Origin: Puniceibacterium antarcticum
GTDB taxonomy: Bacteria; Pseudomonadota; Alphaproteobacteria; Rhodobacterales; Rhodobacteraceae
Assembly (NCBI RefSeq): GCF_002760615.1
Contig: NZ_AWWI01000141.1
Location: 1-64,000 of the forward strand
Reading direction: 5' to 3'
DNA: 64,000 bases
The notes below the pieces were generated by a model. The model worked only from the letters and a program-made list of their open reading frames with translations. It was not told the origin of the DNA and made no database searches. The translations under genes were made by a program, and so were the position numbers. Numbering within the stretch: the stretch's first letter is position 1; every line of letters starts with the position of its first letter. Positions 1 through 7,881 of the stretch are shown here, piece after piece.

Positions 1-357
1 TCCGCCGCCGCGCCCGGTGTTGCGGCAAAGACGACTGCCGCGCCTGCACCAAAGGCGCCCGCCGCGCCAGCGACAGCCAAGCAGCCCAAGCTTGAGACGG
101 CGGCTGATACCGGGGTCAAGGCGACCCCGGCCGCACCGGTTGCAAAGGTTCCGGCGGCAGAGGCCAAGCCAAAGGCGCCCGCGCGCCGCAAGACAACCGC
201 CACCAAAACGCCCGCAAAGCCCCGCGCTGCGGCGCAGCCCCCGGCCACGGCACCAAAAGCGGCAGATGCGCCCAAGGCGGCCACTGTGACGGATACGCCG
301 AAGCCCGAGGCCGCGCCGAACCAGACCCCGGCACCCTCTGGCAAGGCGGATAGCTGA
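1..357 (+). CDS. C-terminal part of an Ala/Pro/Lys-rich protein (5' end outside window)
   Basis: The frame starting at base 1 is open to a TGA at 355-357 and gives 118 residues, almost all Ala, Pro, Lys and Thr, with short repeats such as KAPA, PAKP and APKAA. Such tails are flexible, basic and low in complexity, and are seen on nucleoid-associated, phasin-like and other alphaproteobacterial proteins. No folded domain is visible. The gene lies upstream of ureC on the same strand, where ureD, ureA and ureB would be expected further upstream. The function is unknown because the N-terminal part is missing. It could be an extension on a urease-cluster protein or an unrelated gene. Confidence 0.6.
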   Translation, partial: SAAAPGVAAKTTAAPAPKAPAAPATAKQPKLETAADTGVKATPAAPVAKVPAAEAKPKAPARRKTTATKTPAKPRAAAQPPATAPKAADAPKAATVTDTPKPEAAPNQTPAPSGKADS

Positions 358-416
358 GCCGTGGCGAGGGTTCTTTTCCGGGGGCAGGGACAACTCCGCC
401 CCGCAGCGCAAGGCCG

Positions 417-430
417 TGGAGCGCGCTCCA
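417..430. terminator. Short perfect palindrome between the first two genes
   Basis: TGGAGCGCGCTCCA is a 14-base perfect palindrome 60 bases after the stop of the first gene. It could form a short GC-rich hairpin, but no T-run follows, so a terminator role is only a guess. Confidence 0.2.
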
Positions 431-506
431 TGGATGTCTTGCGTTCAGCTTTTACTGCCATCTGCGCCGGTTCCCGGCGACAGTCCCGCATATACGGAGA
501 TATCCG

Positions 507-821
507 ATGCCCCGCCTCGCAACCCCGGTCGACCTCTGGAACACCACGCTCCAGATGACCTATCTCGCGCTTGAAACCCAGTCGGTGATGACCATGCGCC
601 TGCTTGGCATGGCGGGGCTCTGGAACGTGACCAAATCGGAAAACACCCGGATGGTGGATGAAAAATCCCCGGCGCTGCTGCAGTCCATGATGAACGCCGC
701 CACGGCGACGATGCATGGGGCGCGGCCTGATCAGATCATGAACACTGCCATCAAGCCACTGCGCGCCAAGACCCGCAGCAATTCGACCCGACTGGCCAAG
801 CGCGGCCCGAAATTCAACTGA
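507..821 (+). CDS. Small phasin-like helical protein of the Rhodobacteraceae 'antifreeze protein' type
   Basis: A 104-residue protein, predicted to be largely helical from composition, with an N-terminal part rich in Met, Leu and Thr and a basic C-terminus (RLAKRGPK). It resembles short proteins usually named 'antifreeze protein' or phasin-like in Rhodobacteraceae. That name comes from composition, not a demonstrated function. A GGAG sequence lies before the ATG. It ends 11 bases before ureC, so it is probably co-transcribed with the urease genes. The segment ENTRMVDEK is reminiscent of phasin sequences. A role in polyhydroxyalkanoate granules is possible but not shown here. Confidence 0.6.
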   Translation: MPRLATPVDLWNTTLQMTYLALETQSVMTMRLLGMAGLWNVTKSENTRMVDEKSPALLQSMMNAATATMHGARPDQIMNTAIKPLRAKTRSNSTRLAKRGPKFN

Positions 822-832
822 GGATCTGAGAA

Positions 833-2542
833 ATGCCCGCAACGATTGCCCGCGCAGATTATGCCGCCATGTTCGGCCCCACCACCGGGGACAAGCTGCG
901 GCTGGCCGACACCGACCTGATCATCGAGGTTGAACGTGACCTCACCACCTACGGCGAAGAGGTCAAGTTCGGCGGCGGCAAGGTCATCCGCGACGGCATG
1001 GGCCAGTCCCAGACCACCCGCGCCGACGGGGCGGTGGACACGGTCATCACCAATGCGCTGATCGTCGACCATTCCGGCATCTACAAGGCCGACGTTGCGC
1101 TGCGCGACGGGCGCATCCACGCCATTGGCAAGGCAGGCAACCCCGACACACAAAATGGCGTCGACATCATCGTCGGTCCGGGAACCGAGGTGATCGCGGG
1201 CGAGGGGAGGATCCTCACCGCCGGCGGCTTTGATTCCCACATCCACTTCATCTGCCCGCAACAGATCGACGATGCGCTGCATTCCGGCCTGACCACCATG
1301 CTTGGCGGCGGCACTGGCCCCGCGCATGGCACACTCGCCACCACCTGCACCCCCGGGGCCTGGCACCTTGGGCGGATGCTGCAGGCGGCGGATTCTTTTC
1401 CGATGAACCTCGCCTTTGCGGGCAAGGGCAACGCCTCGCTTCCGGGTGCGCTGATCGAACAGATCCTTGGCGGCGCCTGTGCGCTGAAACTGCACGAGGA
1501 TTGGGGGACCACCCCCGGCGCCATCGACTGCTGTCTGTCGGTTGCCGATGATTACGACGTGCAGGTGATGATCCACACCGACACGCTGAATGAATCCGGC
1601 TTTGTCGAGAATACGGTCAAGGCGATGAAGGGCCGCACCATCCACGCCTTTCACACCGAAGGGGCCGGCGGCGGCCACGCCCCCGACATCATCAAGATCT
1701 GCGGCGAGGAATTTGTGCTGCCGTCCTCGACCAACCCGACACGCCCCTATACGGTCAACACGCTCGAGGAGCATCTCGATATGCTCATGGTCTGCCACCA
1801 TCTGGATAAATCCATCCCCGAGGATGTGGCATTCGCTGAATCCCGCATCCGCCGCGAAACGATTGCCGCCGAAGATATCCTGCACGACATGGGCGCCTTT
1901 TCGATCATCGCCAGCGATTCGCAGGCCATGGGCCGCGTGGGCGAGGTGATCATCCGCACTTGGCAGACCGCCGACAAGATGAAGAAACAGCGCGGCAAAC
2001 TGCCCGAGGAAACCGGCGACAACGACAACATGCGTGTCCGCCGCTATATTGCGAAATATACCATTAACCCGGCGATCGCCCATGGCATCAGCCATGAAAT
2101 AGGCAGCATCGCGCCCGGCAAACGCGCCGACCTCGTCCTCTGGAACCCGGCGTTCTTTGGCGTAAAGCCCGAGATGGTCCTGATGGGGGGCACCATCGTC
2201 TGTGCCCAGATGGGCGACCCCAACGCCTCGATCCCGACGCCGCAGCCGGTCTATTCCCGGCCCATGTGGGGTGCCTACGGCCGCTCGGTCGAACATTCCG
2301 CCGTGACCTTCGTCTCAGAGGCAGCGCTCAGCCACGATATCCGTGGCACACTGGGGCTCGCAAAACAGACGCTCGCCGTGCGCAACACCCGCGGCATCGG
2401 CAAAAAAGATCTGATACTGAACAACGCCTTGCCGCATATCGAGGTGAATCCCGAAACCTACGAAGTGCGCGCCGACGGAGAGCTTTTGACATGCGAACCG
2501 GCGACCGAACTGCCGATGGCACAGCGCTACTTTCTGTTCTGA
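833..2542 (+). CDS. ureC: Urease alpha (catalytic) subunit
   Basis: UreC is the nickel subunit of cytoplasmic urease and hydrolyses urea to ammonia and carbamate. The 569 residues match the usual family length. The active-site residues are all present at +2 relative to Klebsiella numbering: His136 and His138 (DSHIHF), the carbamylated Lys219 (LKLHEDWG), His248, His274, the flap Cys321-His322 (VCHH) and Asp362 (SDSQAMGR). The ATG has a GAGG element upstream. The subunits UreA and UreB and the accessory protein UreD are not in the window and should lie upstream. The accessory genes ureE, ureF and ureG follow. The enzyme looks intact. Confidence 0.97.
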   Translation: MPATIARADYAAMFGPTTGDKLRLADTDLIIEVERDLTTYGEEVKFGGGKVIRDGMGQSQTTRADGAVDTVITNALIVDHSGIYKADVALRDGRIHAIGKAGNPDTQNGVDIIVGPGTEVIAGEGRILTAGGFDSHIHFICPQQIDDALHSGLTTMLGGGTGPAHGTLATTCTPGAWHLGRMLQAADSFPMNLAFAGKGNASLPGALIEQILGGACALKLHEDWGTTPGAIDCCLSVADDYDVQVMIHTDTLNESGFVENTVKAMKGRTIHAFHTEGAGGGHAPDIIKICGEEFVLPSSTNPTRPYTVNTLEEHLDMLMVCHHLDKSIPEDVAFAESRIRRETIAAEDILHDMGAFSIIASDSQAMGRVGEVIIRTWQTADKMKKQRGKLPEETGDNDNMRVRRYIAKYTINPAIAHGISHEIGSIAPGKRADLVLWNPAFFGVKPEMVLMGGTIVCAQMGDPNASIPTPQPVYSRPMWGAYGRSVEHSAVTFVSEAALSHDIRGTLGLAKQTLAVRNTRGIGKKDLILNNALPHIEVNPETYEVRADGELLTCEPATELPMAQRYFLF

Positions 2543-2677
2543 TGGAAACTGACATGACGACTACAGCCATGCGCCAAGTGCATCGCGGGGATGCCCTATC
2601 GGGGGTGTTTGCGCGTTCACAAACTGCCTATTTGATGTGCAACGAAACGGACAAACAGTCAAAACGGAAAGCACATC

Positions 2678-2893
2678 ATGGCACATGCCATCTCTTATAC
2701 CGACACCTACCCGAAGGCCCCGCTGTTCACACGTATAGCCCACGGCCTTGCGACCTGGATCGACTCCTATGCGGAAAATCAGCCCCGCATGCGCGGCGTG
2801 CGCGCCCTGCAAGCGATGAGCGATGCGCAGCTGGCGGAGCGCGGACTAAAACGCGAGGACATCGTGCGCCACGTCTTCCGCGGCATCTACTGA
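2678..2893 (+). CDS. DUF1127 small protein inside the urease operon
   Basis: A 71-residue protein whose C-terminal half has the DUF1127 pattern: an amphipathic helix, then RALQAMSDAQLAERGLKREDI and a terminal VFRGIY. DUF1127 (YjiS-like) proteins are short and Arg-rich. In some alphaproteobacteria they have been linked to RNA metabolism and to phosphate or carbon adaptation, but no urease role is established. The gene lies 135 bases after ureC and 34 bases before ureE on the same strand, so it interrupts the structural-accessory gene order. The upstream gap is large enough for its own promoter, though I cannot identify one with confidence. Confidence 0.85.
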   Translation: MAHAISYTDTYPKAPLFTRIAHGLATWIDSYAENQPRMRGVRALQAMSDAQLAERGLKREDIVRHVFRGIY

Positions 2894-2927
2894 TCCACGA
2901 TCAGAGCCTCACGGCCTGGGGGCGCGC

Positions 2928-3527
2928 ATGAGCGCCCCCGCCCATACCGCCCAGAGCTACCGCGCAAAACCCGAGGCGGATCAGCCCATTGGCCGCGCTG
3001 TTCTGGATTACGAAGACCGCTTCTTGCGTCGCAAGGTGCTGGTGCTTGAGGATGGTCAGAGCGTTCTTGCCGACCTGCCGCAGACAACCTCCCTTGACCA
3101 TGGCGGCGTTCTTGTCACCACGACCGGCGAGGAAATCCTCATCGTTGCCGCCCCACAGCCTCTGCTTGAGGTCACCGCCACCGATATGCCGCGCATCGCC
3201 TGGCACATCGGCAACCGCCACACCCCCTGCCAGATCGAAACAGGCCGCCTGCTGATCCAGCATGACCACGTCATCCGCGACATGCTCACCCGAATCGGCG
3301 CAACCGTGCGCGAGGTGACAGAGCCATTCACCCCCGAAGGCGGCGCCTATGGCATGGGCCGCACGCACGGCCACGACCATTCCCACAGCCACGGACCTGC
3401 CGCGCAGAGCCATTCCCACGGCGACGGGCATTCCCACAGTCACGCACATGACCACGGGGACGGGCACAGCCACGATCACAAGGCCGGAAACGATCACAGC
3501 CACGATCACGACCATGACCACGGCTGA
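2928..3527 (+). CDS. ureE: Urease accessory protein UreE, nickel metallochaperone with a long His-rich tail
   Basis: UreE delivers nickel to the UreDFG-apo-urease complex. The first ~145 of 199 residues form the peptide-binding and metal-binding domains, including HIGNRHTPCQI and the LIQHDHVIRDML segment typical of the metal site. The last ~55 residues are a repetitive His/Asp/Gly/Ser tail containing about 20 histidines, much longer than in tail-less UreE proteins and suited to nickel storage. The end of the tail overlaps the start of ureF by 14 bases. The start ATG at 2928 follows the DUF1127 gene by 34 bases. Confidence 0.95.
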   Translation: MSAPAHTAQSYRAKPEADQPIGRAVLDYEDRFLRRKVLVLEDGQSVLADLPQTTSLDHGGVLVTTTGEEILIVAAPQPLLEVTATDMPRIAWHIGNRHTPCQIETGRLLIQHDHVIRDMLTRIGATVREVTEPFTPEGGAYGMGRTHGHDHSHSHGPAAQSHSHGDGHSHSHAHDHGDGHSHDHKAGNDHSHDHDHDHG

Positions 3528-4152
3528 TCCCCATCTGACTTTGCACCAACTGTTCTCGCCCGCCTTTCCGGTGGGCGCGTTCGCCTATTCTCATGGGCTT
3601 GAGACCTGCGTTCAGGCGGGGCAGGTGGCAGATGCCGCGACCTTGCAGGACTGGCTGGAAACCGTGCTGGAACACGGGGCAGGCTGGTCAGATGCGATGC
3701 TGATGGCACAGGCCGCGCAGGGCGGTGATCTTGATGCGCTCGCCGAACTGGCGCTGGCCCTGTCCCCCTCGCATGAACGCCGCCGCGAGACAGAACTGCA
3801 GGGCGGCGCACTCGCCAGCACCGTGTCAGAGGTCTGGAAACTCGGCATCCCGCCGCTGCCCTATCCTGTCGCCATGGGGCGCGCCGTCAACCTGCTGGAT
3901 CTGCCCCTGCTGCCCGCGCTGACGCTCTATCTGCAGGCGTTTGCCTCCAACCTGACCGGTGCCGGGGTGCGTCTCATCCCCTTGGGGCAGACCGACGGAC
4001 AGCGCATCATTCACGCCCTTACGCCGCTGTGCCAATCCCTGGCCACCCGCGCGATAACAGCCGACCTTGACGACATCGGCGGCTTTGCCCCATTGATCGA
4101 CGTGGCCAGCCAGCGCCACGATCAGCTCTATTCCCGCCTGTTCCGCTCTTGA
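3514..4152 (+). CDS. ureF: Urease accessory protein UreF
   Basis: UreF joins UreD (UreH) and UreG in the complex that loads nickel into apo-urease. The protein opens with the family signature [21 protein letters not shown], including the conserved [12 protein letters not shown] core. I chose the ATG at 3514 ([10 protein letters not shown]), giving 212 residues, which fits the family. Longer in-frame readings would only read through the His-tail repeats of ureE. The 14-base overlap with ureE implies translational coupling. ureG follows after 11 bases. Confidence 0.93.
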   Translation: MTTADPHLTLHQLFSPAFPVGAFAYSHGLETCVQAGQVADAATLQDWLETVLEHGAGWSDAMLMAQAAQGGDLDALAELALALSPSHERRRETELQGGALASTVSEVWKLGIPPLPYPVAMGRAVNLLDLPLLPALTLYLQAFASNLTGAGVRLIPLGQTDGQRIIHALTPLCQSLATRAITADLDDIGGFAPLIDVASQRHDQLYSRLFRS

Positions 4153-4163
4153 AGGAGACTGCC

Positions 4164-4832
4164 ATGACATCCCTGAACGGACCCCTGCGTGTTGGCCTTG
4201 GTGGCCCTGTCGGAGCCGGCAAAACCACGCTGACCGCCGCCCTGTGCCGCGCCCTGCGCGACCGCCTGTCGATGGCGGTGGTGACCAATGACATCTACAC
4301 CCAAGAGGATGCAGAGGCGCTGATGCGCATGCAGGTCCTGCCGCTGGACCGCATCAAGGGGGTTGAGACCGGCGGCTGTCCGCATACGGCGATTCGCGAG
4401 GATGCCTCGATCAACCTGTCGGCGATTGCCGAGCTGAACGCGCTGCATCCCGACCTCGACCTGATCCTGATCGAATCCGGCGGCGACAACCTGTCGGCGA
4501 CCTTTTCCCCAGAACTGGCGGATGTGACGATCTACGTGATCGACGTCGCAGCTGGGGAGGAGATCCCGCGCAAAGGTGGCCCTGCGATCACCCGATCCGA
4601 CATCCTCGTCATCAACAAGACCGATCTTGCGCCCTATGTCGGCGCCTCGCTTGAGGTGATGGACCGCGATGCCACGCGGATGCGCGCGGGCAAGCCCTTT
4701 GTCTTTGCCTCCCTGCGCAAGGGCGAAGGGGTCGAGGCGATTGTCGATCTGCTGACCCAGATTGGTGGGCTGCCTGCCTCTGGCGCAGGCGGCGGAATAG
4801 CCGCTCAGCACTCGGCGAACAGCCGCCCATAG
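4164..4832 (+). CDS. ureG: Urease accessory GTPase UreG
   Basis: UreG is the SIMIBI-class GTPase that drives nickel insertion into urease. The ATG at 4164 has a GAAGGAGA Shine-Dalgarno and gives 222 residues. Visible motifs are the P-loop GGPVGAGKT (13-21), [10 protein letters not shown] (41-50), the nickel-binding CPH at 72-74 in [24 protein letters not shown], and the NKTD guanine-specificity motif. Its last 28 bases overlap the 3' end of the convergent gene at 4805-5545. It closes the urease operon in this window. Confidence 0.96.
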   Translation: MTSLNGPLRVGLGGPVGAGKTTLTAALCRALRDRLSMAVVTNDIYTQEDAEALMRMQVLPLDRIKGVETGGCPHTAIREDASINLSAIAELNALHPDLDLILIESGGDNLSATFSPELADVTIYVIDVAAGEEIPRKGGPAITRSDILVINKTDLAPYVGASLEVMDRDATRMRAGKPFVFASLRKGEGVEAIVDLLTQIGGLPASGAGGGIAAQHSANSRP

Positions 4833-5545
4833 CCTTGCAGGCGATCGCCAACTCCGGCGCGGCGCAGCATGTGCCAGCCCAGCACCTGATTGCTCGACAG
4901 CACGGGCAGGCCGGTGCGGGCTTCAAGGGCGGCGATCACCTCAAGCGTGCGCAGGTTGGTGCAGGACAGGAATATGCCGTCCACGCCGCCCGTTTGCGCC
5001 AGAAACTCTGCCGCCGCCATGATGGAATGCGGGGCAATGCGCACAACCTTTTCTTCGGCCGCTTCGTTGAAGCTGCCAAACACCGGCGTTTCGATCCCCT
5101 CGACCTGCAAGACATCGCGCAGGCGGTCCGACACTTCGGCCACATAGGGCGACAGCACGGCGAGCCGCCGCAACCCCAGCGCCCCGCAGGCCGCGACAAG
5201 CGCCGTCATCGGGTTTGTCACCTCGGGCGTCGGCGCAGAAGAGCGCACCAGTTTCGACACCACTGCCGGGCCGATCACGGCAGAGCCCGAGGTGCAGCCA
5301 TAGCCCACCACCGCATAGCTCTGCGCCTGTGGCAACAGCCGCGCGGCGGCGGGCAGATCATGGGCCATCTGGCGCAGGGTGTCGGGCGTCACCTCGTCGC
5401 CGCTGGGCACGCGGCTGACCAGCAGGTTGATCTGCGCTGGTATCAGTTGGCGCAGATCACGTTCAAGGCTTTCATCGGTCTGCAACACGATCAGCCCGAT
5501 TCGCACTTCGTCCGCGGGCAAGGTTTCATATGTGAAATTGGTCAC
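4805..5545 (-). CDS. Asp/Glu-racemase-superfamily protein, EutA / maleate isomerase-like
   Basis: This is a 246-residue member of the superfamily holding maleate isomerase, arylmalonate decarboxylase and the ectoine-utilisation protein EutA. The two catalytic-type cysteines are present: Cys84 in [10 protein letters not shown] and Cys195 in LSCTNLRT. The start is a GTG whose GTGA overlaps the stop of the M24 gene upstream, so translation is coupled. It is the last gene of a three-gene operon. EutA acts in hydroxyectoine breakdown, and this operon lies directly downstream of the ectoine genes, but the canonical eutC, eutD (doeA) and eutE (doeB) are absent. Substrate is therefore open, with maleate/malonate-type compounds as an alternative. 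Confidence 0.8.
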   Translation of the reverse strand: MTNFTYETLPADEVRIGLIVLQTDESLERDLRQLIPAQINLLVSRVPSGDEVTPDTLRQMAHDLPAAARLLPQAQSYAVVGYGCTSGSAVIGPAVVSKLVRSSAPTPEVTNPMTALVAACGALGLRRLAVLSPYVAEVSDRLRDVLQVEGIETPVFGSFNEAAEEKVVRIAPHSIMAAAEFLAQTGGVDGIFLSCTNLRTLEVIAALEARTGLPVLSSNQVLGWHMLRRAGVGDRLQGYGRLFAEC

Positions 5546-6693
5546 GATGCGTCCTCCAGCACGGGAATTTCGGGTCCTGCAGGCGGGGACAGCCATTCCG
5601 GCCCGGTCTCGCGGATCACAAGGTTTTCCTCGTGCACCATGATCTTTCCATCCCCCATATCGATGCAAGGTTCCAGCGTCAGCACCATGCCGGGGCGCAG
5701 CACTGAAAGATCGTCAGGCAGAACAGAAAAGCCTTCGGTCAGCTGCATGCCCAGCCCATGACCCAGCCGCCCCGGTGCCGTGCCCCCGCCCAGAACCGCT
5801 GACATGGCGGCATAGAGGTCTGCGGCTGCGGCACCGGGACGCGCAGTTTCAAAACCGGCAGCAGTTGCCTCGATCAGGCGGGCATGGGCATCCCGGACCT
5901 CGTGCGACGGCTTGCCGACAGAGTAATTCCGGTCGAAATCGCAGAAATACCCTTCGTGCACCAATCCTGTATCCAACATCAGCACATCGCCTGCCTGCAA
6001 GGGCAAGGATGTCGCGGGCGAGATGACATCGGCATAGCCCCCCGCATCAGACGCCCCGGCCAGATAGGGCACCCAATCCGCGCCTTCCTCCAGACACAGC
6101 CGTTGAAAATCGCGAAACACCTGATCCAGTGGCACCCCGGCCGCCGCGATCTGCGGCACACGGTCAAAGGCCCGCCCGGCGATGGTGCAGGCGGTGCGGA
6201 TCAGGGCAATCTCAGCCTCGGATTTCACTGCGCGCAGATCTTGCACCAGCCCCTCATCCGATACGATCAGCAAGGGCGCCAGCGCAGATTGCAGCGCCCC
6301 ATAATCCGCCAGAGGCATCCGCAGATGCGTGCCCGGCCCCATGGGCATACCGATGCGCCCGCCCTGTGCCAGTTCGGTCAGCGCATCGGTCAGCAGGGTG
6401 ATTCCGTCATCGGCGGGGCGTGGCGACGGCCAGCAGCGGATGTCGGTGATCCACGTGCGCTGCATCAGCGCCTGACCGATGCCGGGGATCACCGCCACCG
6501 GGTTCCCCGATGCCGGAACGATCAGGAACCAGGGGCGCGTCGGGCTTTCCCAGAACCGCGTGAGAAAGCCGCTGAAATAGCGCAGGTCGGGTTCGGATGT
6601 GACGAGCAGCGCGCCCAGATCCAGCGCGGCCATCCGCGCCTGCGCACGCGCGACGCGGGCCTGAAATTCCACAGGGGGCAGGGTCAGGCTCAT
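5542..6693 (-). CDS. M24-family metallohydrolase (Xaa-Pro peptidase / creatinase fold)
   Basis: A 383-residue protein with an N-terminal creatinase-type domain (1-150) and a C-terminal pita-bread domain. All five expected metal ligands are visible: Asp241 (LDTG), Asp252 (CDFDR), His312 (GHGLGM), Glu341 (TLEPCI) and Glu356 (HEENL). It is thus a canonical metal-dependent member. As I recall the family, the ectoine hydrolase DoeA/EutD diverges at these positions. It overlaps its neighbours by 4 bases on both sides (ATGA with the PLP enzyme, GTGA with the racemase-like gene). It could hydrolyse a small amide or dipeptide. A direct role in ectoine breakdown is not supported by sequence. Confidence 0.85.
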   Translation of the reverse strand: MSLTLPPVEFQARVARAQARMAALDLGALLVTSEPDLRYFSGFLTRFWESPTRPWFLIVPASGNPVAVIPGIGQALMQRTWITDIRCWPSPRPADDGITLLTDALTELAQGGRIGMPMGPGTHLRMPLADYGALQSALAPLLIVSDEGLVQDLRAVKSEAEIALIRTACTIAGRAFDRVPQIAAAGVPLDQVFRDFQRLCLEEGADWVPYLAGASDAGGYADVISPATSLPLQAGDVLMLDTGLVHEGYFCDFDRNYSVGKPSHEVRDAHARLIEATAAGFETARPGAAAADLYAAMSAVLGGGTAPGRLGHGLGMQLTEGFSVLPDDLSVLRPGMVLTLEPCIDMGDGKIMVHEENLVIRETGPEWLSPPAGPEIPVLEDAS

Positions 6694-7775
6694 TCTGCCT
6701 CGGTCACAAAGACCAGAACGCGGGAGGTCTTGGAAAGGCCGAGCGCGTCGCGGTGTGGTTCGGACAGCATCAGCGCGGCAAGGCTCGCCCCGCCCGATGG
6801 CGTCGTGGCAAGACCGAGTTCAGCAAGTTTACCCAGCACACCGTTCACCTCGGCATCTGACAGGGTGACAACCGCATCCGCATCACGTGCGAGTCCGCGC
6901 AGGGCGATCATCGACGCCTCCTTGCAGTCCAGTCGCCCCATCTCAGAGACAGGCCCGCTGACCGGGGTAAAGACACTCTTGGCCAGCGATTGCGCGATGC
7001 AGGGGGCGGCGTCGGGTTCTACGACGATCACGCGCGGCGCATCGCCCCATGTTGCCCGCACATGGGCGGCCACGGCGGCGGCAAGGCCTCCGACACCGGC
7101 CTGCACAAAGACATGGGTTGGCGCCGCGTCGAGCTGATCCGCCACCTCGGCCATCAGGGCAAGATAGCCCTGCATCAGCCGCTGCGGGATCTCGGTATAG
7201 CCTTCCCACGAACTATCCGACAGCAGGGTCCAGCCCTCGGCCTCGGCGGTCTGTGCGGCGGCCTGCATGCTGGCCTCGTAGGTCTGCCCGGCGCGTATGA
7301 CTTCGGCGCCCTTGGCGGTCAGGCGCTGTGCAAAGCTGTCCGGGACCGTGTCAGACAGATAGACCACCGCCCGCGCGCCAAAGACGGCGGCCCCGGCCGC
7401 GACCGACATACCGTGGTTGCCCGCACTTGCGGTGACATAGGTACAGCCCTGCAGCGCGCCAATGGGATTGTCGGGATTTGCGGCAGCGGCGGCATGGGCG
7501 ATGACATGCGCTGCCCCCAGTGCCTTGAAGCTGCCAAGGTTCATGCGCGCCCGCTCATCCTTTACCCTGATGGCCGCAACGCCGCAATCAGCCGCCAGCG
7601 ACGGTAGGTCGACCAGAGGTGTAGTTTGTGCGGCGGGGCAGCGGTTCAGCAGGGCCAGCACCGGGGCGGCATCGTCCAGCGGAAACGGAATGTCTGCGGG
7701 CAGGGGAAAGGCTTGCGCCGTGACTGTGGCAGGCTCTAGGCGGGAGGGGTTGGGTGTGAGGTTCATGACCGCCAC
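6690..7775 (-). CDS. PLP-dependent fold-II lyase, diaminopropionate ammonia-lyase-like
   Basis: A 361-residue (GTG start at 7775) or 358-residue (ATG at 7766) PLP enzyme of the tryptophan-synthase-beta fold. The PLP lysine is Lys84 in NLGSFKALGAA, which resembles the diaminopropionate ammonia-lyase motif more than the threonine dehydratase one. Asn120 in TASAGNHGMSV and the phosphate-binding loop before VGGLAA are also present. Neither start has a clear Shine-Dalgarno. It is the first gene of the trio ending at 4805. The likely reaction is ammonia elimination from an amino acid such as diaminopropionate, threonine or a hydroxy-amino acid. The exact substrate is unknown. Confidence 0.82.
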   Translation of the reverse strand: MAVMNLTPNPSRLEPATVTAQAFPLPADIPFPLDDAAPVLALLNRCPAAQTTPLVDLPSLAADCGVAAIRVKDERARMNLGSFKALGAAHVIAHAAAAANPDNPIGALQGCTYVTASAGNHGMSVAAGAAVFGARAVVYLSDTVPDSFAQRLTAKGAEVIRAGQTYEASMQAAAQTAEAEGWTLLSDSSWEGYTEIPQRLMQGYLALMAEVADQLDAAPTHVFVQAGVGGLAAAVAAHVRATWGDAPRVIVVEPDAAPCIAQSLAKSVFTPVSGPVSEMGRLDCKEASMIALRGLARDADAVVTLSDAEVNGVLGKLAELGLATTPSGGASLAALMLSEPHRDALGLSKTSRVLVFVTEAE

Positions 7776-7800
7776 TTGGCGCGGGGAAGCTGCGCCAAGT
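7774..7800. promoter_or_regulatory. 9-bp perfect inverted repeat at the start of the PLP-lyase operon
   Basis: ACTTGGCGC (7774-7782) and GCGCCAAGT (7792-7800) are exact inverted copies separated by 9 bases. They lie just before, or over, the start codon of the PLP lyase. The position suits an operator or an mRNA hairpin that masks translation initiation. No regulator gene is adjacent. Confidence 0.45.
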
Positions 7801-7809
7801 CAAACCCAA

Positions 7810-7863
7810 ATCCGGCGAAACCGGATGTAAAGACGGCCCCACCGCGGGGGCAGGGCCGTTTTT
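7810..7863 (-). terminator. Two hairpins after the aspartokinase gene, probable terminator
   Basis: Two inverted repeats fill the gap after ask: ACGGCCC/GGGCCGT (7833-7839 and 7853-7859) flanked by a run of five A/T, and ATCCGG/CCGGAT (7810-7815 and 7821-7826). They probably end the ect-ask transcript and separate it from the next operon. The T-run is better placed for the plus strand, so efficiency on the minus strand is uncertain. Confidence 0.5.
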
Positions 7864-7881
7864 CAGTCAGTGTGGATCAGA

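Noticed and set aside
731-2296. 521-codon open frame on the minus strand across ureC
   Set aside because: It is antisense to an intact urease subunit and has no recognisable motif.
3355-3527. His-rich tandem sequence considered as a CRISPR-like or minisatellite array
   Set aside because: It is in frame with UreE and codes for its metal-binding tail. The units are irregular and there are no spacers.
5542-6693. M24 protein as the ectoine hydrolase DoeA/EutD
   Set aside because: It keeps the canonical metal ligands and lacks the DoeA-type N-terminal pattern, so the ectoine-hydrolase name is not justified.
5884-7137. 417-codon open frame on the plus strand across the M24 and PLP-lyase genes
   Set aside because: It is antisense to two overlapping real genes and has no start context or domain.
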